Notes under the pieces: model-generated
The model's input: only the letters and a program-made list of their open reading frames with translations
The model's database searches: none
Told to the model about the DNA's origin: nothing
Made by a program: the position numbers and the translations under genes
Shown here: positions 23,952 through 32,923 of the stretch, in pieces
Layout: the number at the start of each line of letters is the position of its first letter
How positions within the stretch are numbered: position 1 is the first letter of the stretch
Source: Saprospiraceae bacterium
GTDB lineage: Bacteria > Bacteroidota > Bacteroidia > Chitinophagales > Saprospiraceae
Reading direction: 5' to 3'
Assembly: GCA_021738725.1 (NCBI GenBank)
Contig: JAIPBE010000034.1
Location: 1-37,737, forward strand
DNA length: 37,737 bases

Positions 23952-26603
23952 ATGAGAATCCGGGAGATCAATGCCATGCGCGGACCCAACTACTGGTCCA
24001 TTCGCCGACACAAACTCATCGTTATGGTCCTCGATCTGGAGGAGATGGAACAACGCCCGACCGATACCATTCCCGGTTTTCTGGAGCGACTGCAGACGAT
24101 GTTTCCGACGATGGTTGAACATCGGTGTAGCGAAGGGGCTCCTGGTGGATTTTTCTCCAGGGTAAAGGAAGGGACCTGGATGGGTCATGTCATCGAACAT
24201 ATTGCCCTGGAGATCCAGACCCTGGCTGGCATGGACGTCGGATTCGGCCGCACCCGCGGCTATGGAGAGGACGGTGTGTATCATGTCGTCTTTGCCTATA
24301 TGGAAGAAAGTGTCGGGCGGTTTGCCGCCCAATCAGCTGTCCAGATCGCTGAGGCACTGATCGAAGGAAAGGTGTATGACCTCGAGGCCGATATTCAGAC
24401 CATGCGAGAGTTACGCGAGAAAGAGCGTCTGGGTCCCAGCACAGGATCCATCGTGGATGAAGCGGTCAGCCGGGGCATGCCCTGGATCCGGCTCAACAAA
24501 TATTCCCTGGTCCAGATCGGTTATGGATGCAATCAGAAGCGGATCCAGGCGACCGTGACCAGTCATACCAGCAGTATCGGGGTGGAGATCGCCTGCGACA
24601 AAGAAGATACGAAGGCGCTTCTCCTGCAGGCGGAAGTGCCGGTGCCACGCGGAGAGATCATCAAGACGGAGCTTGGACTGGATGAAGTGATCAAGGACCT
24701 TGGTTTCCCGCTGGTGATCAAGCCCATCAATGGCAACCATGGGCGCGGGATCACAGCCAATATCAACAGCCGGGAAGAGGCGTTGGTCGCTTTTGAATCT
24801 GCCAAGAAAGTCTCCACTTCGGTGATCGTCGAGCGATTTATCACGGGAGAAGATTATCGCCTGCTGGTGATCGACAATAAATTGGTGGCTGCCGCCAAAC
24901 GAACACCTGCCCGGGTGATCGGTAATGGCACCGCTACCATTCGCGAGCTGATCGACCTGGTCAATGAAGATCCGAAGCGCGGGTATGGGCATGAAAATGT
25001 GTTAACCGCTATTCATATTGACGCCATGACCCAGGGGATCCTGGATAAAAAAGGATATACCGAGGCCACTGTCCTGCCGGCCGGGGAGACCCTCAATCTG
25101 AAGGATACCGCCAACCTGAGCACAGGTGGTACGGCGACCGATGTCACGGACATCGTCCATCCGGAGAATATCTTTATGGCGGAACGGATTGCCCGGATCA
25201 TCGGCCTCGACGTGTGCGGGATCGATATCATGACCGACAATATCAGCCAGCCCCTGGCTTTGACCAAGGGGGCAGTACTGGAAGTGAATGCCGCTCCGGG
25301 ATTCCGAATGCATCTGGCACCCACAGATGGTTTGCCGCGCAACGTGGCTGGCGCGGTCATGGATATGCTGTACCCGCTGGGTACACCGTTCCGTATTCCC
25401 ATCGTCGCTGTCACCGGGACAAACGGAAAAACCACCACCACACGTCTCATTGCCCATATGGCCAAGATGATGGGCCATCAGGTCGGGTATACCACTTCTG
25501 ACGGCGTATACATCCAAAACCATATGTTGGTCAAGGGCGATTGTACAGGCCCGGTCAGTGCGGAGTTTGTTCTGAAGGATCCGACAGTTGATTTTGCCGT
25601 GCTGGAATGTGCACGTGGCGGACTGTTGCGTGCGGGGCTGGGATTTCACTTTTGTGATATCGGCATCGTGACCAATGTCGCAGCCGATCACCTGGGATTG
25701 AAAGGGATCCATACGGTGGAGCAGCTCGCCCGGGCCAAAGGGGTGATCCCCGAGAGTGTCCTCCCTGAGGGGCATGCCATTCTCAATGCGGATGATGATC
25801 TGGTGTATGCTATGAAGGATAATGTAAAATGCAAGGTGGCTCTGTTCAGTATGAGCGAAGACAATCCGCGCATTAAGGAGCACGCTAAAAAAGGGGGTAT
25901 CAGTGCCATTTTCGAGAGCGGGTTTATCACCATTTGTAAGGGCGAATGGAAGATGCGGGTGGCAAAAGCCATCGAAGTGCCGTTGACCTTTGGTGGACGT
26001 GCCCATTTTATGATCCAGAATGTGTTGCCAGCTGTCTTGACCGGTTATTTGCGCGGGCACAAACTGGATGATATCAAATTGGCCCTGACCACCTTTATTC
26101 CGTCGCCCAGCCAGACTCCTGGCCGACTGAATATGTTTGAATTCCGCGACTTCAAAGTGCTGCTGGATTATGCCCACAACCCTGCGGGTATGCGGGCGCT
26201 CCAGAAGTTTGTCGAAAACCTGGAAGGCTCTCCCAAGGTGGGTATCATTTCAGGTGTCGGCGATAGGCGCGATGAAGATATCCTGGAGATCGGCCAGATC
26301 GCGGCTGAGACATTTGATGAGATCATCATCCGTCAGGATAAGAATCTGCGGGGTCGAACAGAACAGGAATTGATCGACCTGCTGCATGAAGGCATTCGAA
26401 GGGTAGATCCCGAAAAAGAGGTCAAGATCATCCCCTCAGAAAAGGAGGCTGTTGCCTGGGCGATCACGCATGCGACTCCGGGCAGTCTGATCGTGATGTG
26501 CAGCGATGTAGTCAGCGATGCACTGGAGATGGTCCGCAAATACAAGGAGGAAGAAGCTGTGCGATTGTATGAATTCACCAAAGATGATATTCCGAATATG
26601 TAA
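23952..26603 (+). CDS. cphA: Cyanophycin synthetase (CphA1 type)
   Basis: This 883-residue enzyme makes multi-L-arginyl-poly-L-aspartate without a template. Domains in order: an N-terminal domain starting MRIREINAMRGPNYWS (about 1-160, typical of CphA1), an ATP-grasp domain that adds Asp (about 165-480; PLVIKPINGNHGRGI, VLEVNAAPGFRMHLAP), and a Mur-ligase-like domain that adds Arg (from about 485; P-loop GTNGKTTTTR, then LECARGGLLRAGLGF, TNVAADHLG and LLDYAHNPAGM). Length is normal. I chose the ATG at 23952; in-frame codons from 23895 do not match the family. It is divergent from cphB. A small lipoprotein gene starts 28 bases downstream. Confidence 0.97.
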   Translation: MRIREINAMRGPNYWSIRRHKLIVMVLDLEEMEQRPTDTIPGFLERLQTMFPTMVEHRCSEGAPGGFFSRVKEGTWMGHVIEHIALEIQTLAGMDVGFGRTRGYGEDGVYHVVFAYMEESVGRFAAQSAVQIAEALIEGKVYDLEADIQTMRELREKERLGPSTGSIVDEAVSRGMPWIRLNKYSLVQIGYGCNQKRIQATVTSHTSSIGVEIACDKEDTKALLLQAEVPVPRGEIIKTELGLDEVIKDLGFPLVIKPINGNHGRGITANINSREEALVAFESAKKVSTSVIVERFITGEDYRLLVIDNKLVAAAKRTPARVIGNGTATIRELIDLVNEDPKRGYGHENVLTAIHIDAMTQGILDKKGYTEATVLPAGETLNLKDTANLSTGGTATDVTDIVHPENIFMAERIARIIGLDVCGIDIMTDNISQPLALTKGAVLEVNAAPGFRMHLAPTDGLPRNVAGAVMDMLYPLGTPFRIPIVAVTGTNGKTTTTRLIAHMAKMMGHQVGYTTSDGVYIQNHMLVKGDCTGPVSAEFVLKDPTVDFAVLECARGGLLRAGLGFHFCDIGIVTNVAADHLGLKGIHTVEQLARAKGVIPESVLPEGHAILNADDDLVYAMKDNVKCKVALFSMSEDNPRIKEHAKKGGISAIFESGFITICKGEWKMRVAKAIEVPLTFGGRAHFMIQNVLPAVLTGYLRGHKLDDIKLALTTFIPSPSQTPGRLNMFEFRDFKVLLDYAHNPAGMRALQKFVENLEGSPKVGIISGVGDRRDEDILEIGQIAAETFDEIIIRQDKNLRGRTEQELIDLLHEGIRRVDPEKEVKIIPSEKEAVAWAITHATPGSLIVMCSDVVSDALEMVRKYKEEEAVRLYEFTKDDIPNM

Positions 26604-26631
26604 TCGGAATGTTTTTCTAAAAATCGATGTG

Positions 26632-26871
26632 ATGAGAAATCTACTGATCCTGATAAAACTCTCGATGTTGCTTCTGTTTATTGGTTGTGGCAATCAGGGG
26701 GAGGAATTTTCGCCGGACAAGCCATCCGATAATTTTCATATTAACACGGTCGAATACAATGATTGTGAATATGTCTATGTGACCAATCCGGATGGAACGG
26801 TCAGCGGACTTACGCATAAGGGGAATTGTCAGAATAAGGAACATTCGGTTTCAGCGGTAGGCCCGAATTAG
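26632..26871 (+). CDS. Small lipoprotein with CEY...HKGNC motif (copy 2)
   Basis: This 79-residue predicted lipoprotein has lipobox LLFIGC (Cys about 19), then a domain with YNDCEYVYV and THKGNCQNKEH. It is paralogous to the product of 22148, sharing Y-x-x-CEY, a central Gly, HKGNC-x-N and a final His. The ATG at 26632 is 28 bases after cphA, so co-transcription is likely. Codon use is closer to cphA than copy 1's is. Function is unknown. Confidence 0.72.
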   Translation: MRNLLILIKLSMLLLFIGCGNQGEEFSPDKPSDNFHINTVEYNDCEYVYVTNPDGTVSGLTHKGNCQNKEHSVSAVGPN

Positions 26872-26911
26872 ATCTGTCTTTGCAGTTCATGCAAGTATCC
26901 ATTTCGCCATT

Positions 26912-27313
26912 CGGTGAGACACCGGCACCAACATTATACTTCAATAATAATTAAAACTGTGTTGGTACGAGTGTCTCACTCGTACCGGCTATGCGTGCGG
27001 TGTCCCACCGCGGCCTCGAGGCGAATGTTCTAATTCACTTCGCAGTGCGGATATTGACAATCGTTTGGACAGTTGGATTTAAAGGACTGGCGGCCCGCCT
27101 GCCGTAGGCATGGTTTAACGTTCAAGGAGGACCGACCAGTCGGCCCTCTGTTCAAAGTTCAATGTTGCTCACGTTGAACATTGAACAAGGGTAGCGCCAG
27201 CTACCCCTTTGAACCTTGAACAATCAAGCGTTTAGAAAGGTGTTCACATGTAGACATCTTGGTGTTCAAGTACAGTTTTCAGGGATCGGTGAGACACCGA
27301 CAGATAGGAGGAG
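26912..27313. repeat. Multi-hairpin repeat unit 1
   Basis: First full copy, about 402 bp. Order of elements: H1 (CGGTG-AGA-CACCG), AT-rich spacer, H2 (stem GGTACGAGTG, loop TCT, 26964-26986), H3 (GCGGTG-TCC-CACCGC), a linker with GGCGGCCCGCC, H4 (AGGACCGAC-CA-GTCGGCCCT), GTTCAA-word stem, H5 (GGGTAGC-GCCA-GCTACCC), tail ending TTTTCAGGGAT and a second H1-like hairpin at 27287. Confidence 0.85.
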
Positions 27314-27690
27314 CTGGTGAGACACCAGCACCAGCACTGTTTAGTTTTAGTAATAATAAGGAGGTGTTGGTACGAGTGTCTCACTCGTACCGGTTATGCG
27401 TGCGGTGTCCCACCGCAACCTCGAGGCGAATGTTCTAATTCACTCCGCCGTTTAGATGTTGACAATCGTTTGGACAGTTGGATTTAAACGACTGGCGCCC
27501 GCCTGCCGTAGGCATGGTTTAACGTTCAAGGAGGACCGACCAGTCGGCCCTCTGTTCAAAGTTCAATGTTGCTCACGTTGAACGTTGAACAAAGGTAGCG
27601 TCAGCTACCCCTTTGAACCTTGAATAATCCAGCGTTTAGAAAGGTGTTCAAAGGTGGACAACCTGGTGTTTAAGAGCAGTTTTCAGGAAT
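27314..27690. repeat. Multi-hairpin repeat unit 2
   Basis: Full copy of 377 bp in direct tandem with unit 1. Its H1 reads CTGGTG-AGA-CACCAG, a paired change relative to CCGGTG-AGA-CACCGG elsewhere, so the stem is kept. The spacer is a different sequence (CACTGTTTAGTTTTAGTAAT) from unit 1. It lacks the extra H1-like hairpin at its end. Confidence 0.85.
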
Positions 27691-28140
27691 CGGTGAGACA
27701 CCGGCACCAGCACTGTTTAGTTTTAGTAATAATAAGGAGGTGTTGGTACGAGTGACTCACTCGTACCGCCTATGCGTGCGGTGTCCCACCGCGGCCTCGA
27801 GGAGAATGTTCTAATTCACTTCGCAGTGCGGATATTGACAATCGTTTGGACAGTTGGATTTAAAGGACTGGCGGCCCGCCTGCCGTAGGCATGGTTTAAC
27901 GTTCAAGGAGGACCGACCAGTCGGCCCTCTGTTTTAGGTTCAACGGATAGACGTTGAACGTTGAACAGGGGTAGCGCCAGCTACCCCTTTGAACCTTGAA
28001 CAATCAAGCGTTTAGAAAGGTGTTCACATGTAGACATCTTGGTGTTCAAGTACAGTTTTCAGGAATCGGTGAGACACCGACAGATAGAGGGTGCCGGTGA
28101 GACACCGACAGATAGGGGGTGCAGGTGAGACACTGGCACC
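27691..28140. repeat. Multi-hairpin repeat unit 3 plus three H1 hairpins
   Basis: Full copy (27691-28066) with the spacer type of unit 2. H2 differs from the others only in its loop (ACT instead of TCT). It is followed by three H1-type hairpins in a row at about 28067, 28094 and 28122. The last one continues into CACCAACGATATATT, where the repeat stops. Confidence 0.8.
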
Positions 28141-28225
28141 AACGATATATTTTTTTACATCATGATATATGCGTGTCGGCAGATTCATCACACAGGTGTC
28201 AGTTATTGCACGGTGCAGGATAGCA
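28141..28225. other. Junction between repeat field and T9SS gene
   Basis: The H1 spacer sequence breaks off within about 15 bases and unrelated DNA leads to the stop of the minus-strand gene at 28226. No further feature is visible. Confidence 0.4.
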
Positions 28226-29440
28226 CTAAAGTTTATATACTTTATGAACAGCAGTCCTAGTTTTGATCAGATATTCTCCTGCCGGAAATTCAGACAGATC
28301 CACGTTTATCATTGTATTGTTCTCTTGAATTTCCATGGGGCGGACAGCATGTCCAAGCAAGTTGAATATGGTGTATTCTGTCAGTTCATTCGGGTGGCCA
28401 GAAATTGAAATTTTATTTGTCGTAGGGTTTGGATAAATGACAGTCTGGGGATATTCTTCAAATTGAATATCGACCCCTACTATTTTTGCATAGGTAAATG
28501 TCCCGTTATAATCCGTTTGTTTCAGCCGATAATAAGAAATTCCTGAAAATGGATAGTCGTCATAAACTTGATAATGATTTATTTGGGTGGAATTTCCAGC
28601 TCCTGGCACTTCTTTGATGGTCTCCCAAAGGGATCCATTGATTGACCGTTCGATGCTGAAATAATCATTATTAATTTCCGTAGCCGTACTCCACGCGATA
28701 TAAACCGAAGAGTGATTAAAGGGAGTCGCTGTGAAATATAACAATTCTATTGGCAATGGTAAGCTTTCTGAAATGGCGATTTGTATACCTACCCACAGAA
28801 CAGAATGGGAGGCAGTCGCTACTTTGTTTCCAGTTGCACCAGTCGTTGCTTGCACAAAGGTTGCCATCATATTGGAGGGGCCTTCACCGGCATTGTAGGG
28901 GTTGTCGTATCGTTCAGTCGTGGAGACATGTGGAGAGTAGGTTGAATTCTTACTATTTGTATAATAACAAAGCACCAGTGTATTCCCATTTGATGTCGTT
29001 ATAGAGGGTGCATTGACCGCTGTTCCATTCCCTGTAACTCCAGCAGAGGCATTGATTGGAGAGGACGTGTTTACATTCGAAATACGCGAACAGCCAATGG
29101 CCCATTTGGAACCGCTAGATAATGTAAAAGAATAGGTTCCAGGCTCACTAATACCGGCTACTTTATAATAGGTCGCCATACCAATATTTGTTGAATTATT
29201 GGTTCTTCGAATCAGGAACCAGCCCGTCGGAGGAGTGACTGTTGATGTACTTCCTTTTTCAATCATCAATCCGGAAACTAATAGATCACCGGGTTCAGTT
29301 CCAACGGGAAGGGACACAGTAGCAGATGAAGTAATTCCCACGTTGGATGAAGAGGACCTGTAAACAGGTTGTGCCTGTAAGCATGTTGTGGTCAGCAAAC
29401 ATGTCACAACGAATAGAATTATTCTGCTGAAGTACTTCAT
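28226..29440 (-). CDS. Secreted protein with T9SS sorting domain, inside the repeat field
   Basis: This 404-residue protein has a signal peptide (about 1-23), then a beta-rich domain (about 25-225) with VGTEPGDLLVSGLMIEKG, PPTGWFLIRRTNN and YYKVAGISEPGTYSF, a pattern seen in surface and phage-tail-like proteins that I cannot name further. SLPLPIELLYFTATP marks the common Bacteroidota linker, followed by a fibronectin-like module (VYIAWSTATEINNDYFSIERS...YYRLKQTDYNG). The T9SS type A sorting domain is at the C-terminus (VIYPNPTTNKISISG, FNLLGHAV, GEYLIKT). It is flanked on both sides by pieces of the repeat array, so it may be cargo carried into it. Confidence 0.83.
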   Translation of the reverse strand: MKYFSRIILFVVTCLLTTTCLQAQPVYRSSSSNVGITSSATVSLPVGTEPGDLLVSGLMIEKGSTSTVTPPTGWFLIRRTNNSTNIGMATYYKVAGISEPGTYSFTLSSGSKWAIGCSRISNVNTSSPINASAGVTGNGTAVNAPSITTSNGNTLVLCYYTNSKNSTYSPHVSTTERYDNPYNAGEGPSNMMATFVQATTGATGNKVATASHSVLWVGIQIAISESLPLPIELLYFTATPFNHSSVYIAWSTATEINNDYFSIERSINGSLWETIKEVPGAGNSTQINHYQVYDDYPFSGISYYRLKQTDYNGTFTYAKIVGVDIQFEEYPQTVIYPNPTTNKISISGHPNELTEYTIFNLLGHAVRPMEIQENNTMINVDLSEFPAGEYLIKTRTAVHKVYKL

Positions 29441-30383
29441 AATATATTTTAATTAGTCCGCTGGTTGCTCGAGGTCATGTTCATTCATAGTTCGCAAGTG
29501 GTATGCTGGTGGACGATCAAATGTCTCAGTGGATTTTTGCAGCGGATGGTTTGTCCCTTTTATTTCAAGGATCGTTTTCTATGATTTTCTTCCAAGACAA
29601 ATAAAAAATATACTTGCGTTGAGCATTGTGGGCAATTGTCAACACACGTATTATTCTCCTGGAGAAATCAGTGACTGACAAAGATGTCAGCCTATATACG
29701 GACAAGTGTTACACATTTGATGATTAAAATTGTAAAATTCACACTATAAGCATCCAAGGTATGTGAATTGGGCTGTGGCTAAAGCCCCTAGCATTGGGTT
29801 GGAAATAACACCTCGGCCAAGTCGAAATCAAATCTTTTGACCAACCTATAACTCTGCTGATTTGCCGTATCCTGACTATAGTGGTCTAGCAATATGAATC
29901 AGTCAAATACAGTAAAGTGATCAATACATGGACGCATTGGCTAGACATGCGCACCTGCAGATCAAAGAGGTAACATCCTTTGAAAGAATTAACATCAGTT
30001 TAAAAGTGCTCATTGGAGCCTCATTCACCTGAGAGTGATTAACGCACCATGCACATTTGTGATCAGCTAAAGCAACTGCAACAGAGCATTTGAGGTATTC
30101 CTGGGTCTATACTTCAACCTATTGGATCAGTTGAACCGCTGTTGGGCCTTCATTGGCTCTATTCCAGCCGACTCAGATGCAAGATATTTACTATGGATAC
30201 CAGTATTTTCCCCATTATCCTTGTTGGGCTGGACCAAATTCCGAACGAAAAAGATACTGTGAAACTCCGTGCAGTTTAGGACTATGTATCTGGATGACCT
30301 TTTTAGTACATACTGAAGTGAAGAGATGCTCATGAGGTTGACATTGCCCTGAGTACTACCATTTCAGTAGAATCACTCATTGT
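29441..30383. other. Gene-free gap within the interrupted repeat field
   Basis: About 940 bases with no supported gene. Composition is intermediate and stop codons are frequent in all frames. A GGGCT-...-AGCCC stem lies around 29773-29790. I see no sign of the repeat unit here. Confidence 0.4.
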
Positions 30384-30661
30384 GGGCACCTCTATCAACC
30401 CCACTCAATGACCAACCGAATGGTTTCGATCGTATCAACAAATATTACGACTACAATATCCCAAATGCTCTGAATTGTCTTTGAGTCAGCTAGCTATGGC
30501 TATTCTCTTTTCATCACAGCCACTCCCTCCTCCGCTGAGTCCACGGGGTCTGGGGAGCTAAGGCAGCATACTTTCAAAACGTCTTGCATGCAAACTGAGC
30601 AGATAAGTCACGTTCCATATTCTTTGGCCTTGGTCTATTTCAGAGGTTAGTAGAAGTGCCC
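30384..30661. mobile_element. MITE-like element 2 (278 bp, terminal inverted repeats)
   Basis: Left end GGGCACCTCTATCAACCCCA, right end on the other strand GGGCACTTCTACTAACCTCT. The left end is 19/20 identical to that of the element at 11655-11841, but the interiors differ. TTGT occurs just before the left end (30380-30383) and again at 30663-30666, a possible short target duplication. No transposase is encoded. Confidence 0.6.
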
Positions 30662-30783
30662 CTTGTAGGTGATAGCTGGAATTAAATTGTTTGGGTATTC
30701 CGATAAAATGTACGCAACAGACGGATTGTATCACAGTACCTCCGGCTAAGAACGGAGAATTGTCTTTCAGTTGGGCATTTTCC

Positions 30784-31183
30784 ACTGGTGGAACACCGGC
30801 ACCAACACGAATTTATTAATTGATAAGTTGTTGGTACGAGTGTCTCACTCGTACCGGTTATGCGTGCGGTGTCCCACCGCAACCTCGAGGTCAATGTTTA
30901 ATTTTACTGCGCAGTTTTCCTATTGACCTTAGTTTAAACTGTTGTTTGTAAACGTTTGGCTGCCCGCCTGCCGAAGGCATTGTTCAAGGTTCAAGGAGGA
31001 CCGACCAGTCGGCCCTCTGTTCAAAGTTCAATGTTTTTCACGTTGAACGTTGAACAAAGGTAGCGTCAGCTACCCCTTTGAACCTTGAACAATCCAGCGT
31101 TTAGAAAGGTGTTCAAAGGTGGACAACCTGGTGTTTAAGAGCAGTTTTCAGGAATCGGTGAGACACCGACAGATAGGAGGAGC
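30784..31183. repeat. Multi-hairpin repeat unit 4
   Basis: Full copy of about 400 bp after the interruption. It begins with a slightly altered H1 (CTGGTGGAACACCGGC) and a unique spacer (CGAATTTATTAATTGATAAG). H2 at about 30834, H3, H4 and H5 are all present and it ends with the extra H1-like hairpin. Confidence 0.83.
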
Positions 31184-31402
31184 CGGTGAGACACTGGCAC
31201 CAACAATCTATTTTAATACTAACTATTAACTGTGTTGGTACGAGTGTCTCACTCGTACCGGCTATGCGTGCGGTGTCCCACCGCAGCCTTGAGAACAATA
31301 TCCAAACTGGTCCAAGTATCATCTAGAGTGTTTAATGCGCTTTCAGGGACCGGTGAGACACCGACAGATAAGAGGAGCCGGTGAGACACCGGCACCAACA
31401 AC
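31184..31402. repeat. Multi-hairpin repeat unit 5, internally deleted, plus H1
   Basis: Unit 5 (31184-31378) keeps H1, the spacer, H2 and H3, but the middle (linker, H4, GTTCAA stem, H5) is missing and replaced by a short unrelated piece before the TTTCAGGGA tail. A further H1 (31379-31402) with CACCAACAAC leads directly into the 3' end of the transposase gene. Confidence 0.8.
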
Positions 31403-31408
31403 TTTTTT

Positions 31409-32023
31409 TTATAGTATCGGGCGATGTTCATCTGGAATAAATTCAAATCCTGAATTTGGAAGATATGGTTCCAAAAGGTCGATTTCAATCAGGCCATGGT
31501 TGGCTCCATTGAAATAGTTTGATGCGCTTGAATACAAGTAGTCCTCCGGATTTGCCACAAATCCAGCACGAACTGGATTTTGATGAATGTAATGTACTTT
31601 TTCCCAAATAACCTTGTCTGTGAATAAAGCAGTTGGGTAGTTATCGGATTGCCAAAATTGATGGGATCGTTGATCATTTGATCCATGAGCAAAATATTTA
31701 AGTAAATACAGAATCCATTCTTTTCGACTTTCTGCTTCCTCCAGGATGGTTTTAATAAGTTGATGTGCAGTGTATCGTTTGAAGTCGCCGATCACTTTAT
31801 TTAATGATTCCTTATGATCGGCTTCCATTTGGACAATAAGATGTATGTGATTGGTCATGATTACATATGCATGTATCATCATTCCTTTATTCTGTCGGCA
31901 GTAATCAAGATTGGTTATAAGAATATTCCTAAGGGACAGTCGACTGAATGCATCAATCCACCCTACAGTAGTCAATGTTAGAAAGTTGAGACCTTTAGGA
32001 TCGAGTATTTTTCTTCGTGCCAT
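31409..32023 (-). CDS. REP-associated tyrosine transposase (RAYT, Y1/HUH family)
   Basis: This 204-residue protein belongs to the IS200-like Y1 transposases and resembles the RAYT branch. The HUH metal-binding motif is H59-I-H61 in MTNHIHLIVQ. The likely catalytic Tyr is Y84 in GDFKRYTAHQL. HQFWQSDNYP and VHYIHQNPVRAGFVANPEDYLYSSAS are the usual RAYT C-terminal signatures. These enzymes nick and join single-stranded DNA at hairpins and are thought to spread REP elements. The gene lies within the hairpin-repeat field, between a unit-5 H1 hairpin 6 bases past its stop and unit 6 about 95 bases from its start. It appears intact. The stop codon is at 31409-31411. Confidence 0.9.
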   Translation of the reverse strand: MARRKILDPKGLNFLTLTTVGWIDAFSRLSLRNILITNLDYCRQNKGMMIHAYVIMTNHIHLIVQMEADHKESLNKVIGDFKRYTAHQLIKTILEEAESRKEWILYLLKYFAHGSNDQRSHQFWQSDNYPTALFTDKVIWEKVHYIHQNPVRAGFVANPEDYLYSSASNYFNGANHGLIEIDLLEPYLPNSGFEFIPDEHRPIL

Positions 32024-32116
32024 TTCAAATGATCATCATCGTAAAATTACTCAACTGCAGTTTACTTTCAAAAAAAGTAAGTGAATATAATTGAGGACTA
32101 GAGCAGTTTGGAGGAA

Positions 32117-32520
32117 CAAGTGAGACACCGGCACCAATACTGTTTGGTTTTAGTCATAATAAGTAGGTGTTGGTACGAGTGTCTCACTCGTACCGCCTAT
32201 GCGTGCGGTGTCCCACCGCAGCCTCGAGGACATTGTTTAAATTCACTCCGCAGTGCGGATATTGACAATCGTTTGGACAGTTGGATTTAAAGGACTGGCG
32301 GCCCGCCTGCCGTAGGCATGGTTTAACGTTCAAGGAGGCCCGATCAGTCGGCCCTCTGTTTAAGGTTTAACGGATAGACGTTGAACGTTGAACAGGGGTA
32401 GCGCCAGCTACCCCTTTGAACCTTGAACAATCCAGCGTTTAGAAAGGTGTTCACATGTAGACATCCTGGTGTTCAAGTACAGTTTTCAGGGATCGGTGAG
32501 ACACCGACAGATAGGAGGAG
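32117..32520. repeat. Multi-hairpin repeat unit 6
   Basis: Full copy of 404 bp directly upstream of the transposase gene. H1 has lost part of its outer stem (CAAGTGAGACACCGGC). The spacer resembles that of units 2 and 3. The GTTCAA stem is the GGTTTAACGG-ATAGACGTTGAAC variant. Confidence 0.84.
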
Positions 32521-32923
32521 CCGGTGAGACACTGGCACCAACAATCTATTTTAATACTAACTATTAACTGTGTTGGTACGAGTGTCTCACTCGTACCGGT
32601 TATGCGTGCGGTGTCCCACCACAACCTCGAGGCGAATGTTCTAATTCACTCCGCCGTTTAGATGTTGACAATCGTTTGGAAAGTTGGATTTAAACGACTG
32701 GCGGCCCGCCTGCCGTAGGCATGGTTTAACGTTCAAGGAGGACCGACCAGTCGGCCCTCTGTTTAAGGTTCAACGGATAGACGTTGAACTTTGAACTGGG
32801 GTAGCGCCAGCTACCCCTTTAAACGTTGAACAATCCAGCTTTTAGAAAAGTATTCACATGTAGCCATCTAGGTGTTCAAGTACAGTTTTCAGGGATCGGT
32901 GAGACACCGACAGATAGGAGGAG
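32521..32923. repeat. Multi-hairpin repeat unit 7
   Basis: Full copy of 403 bp. H1 is CCGGTG-AGA-CACTGG, with a G-T wobble in the stem. The spacer (CAATCTATTTTAATACTAAC) is shared with units 5 and 8. H3 has one stem mismatch (CACCAC). Confidence 0.84.

Noticed and set aside
25002-26177. 391-codon minus-strand frame inside cphA
   Set aside because: It is antisense to the conserved ATP-grasp and Mur-ligase domains and shows no recognisable motif.
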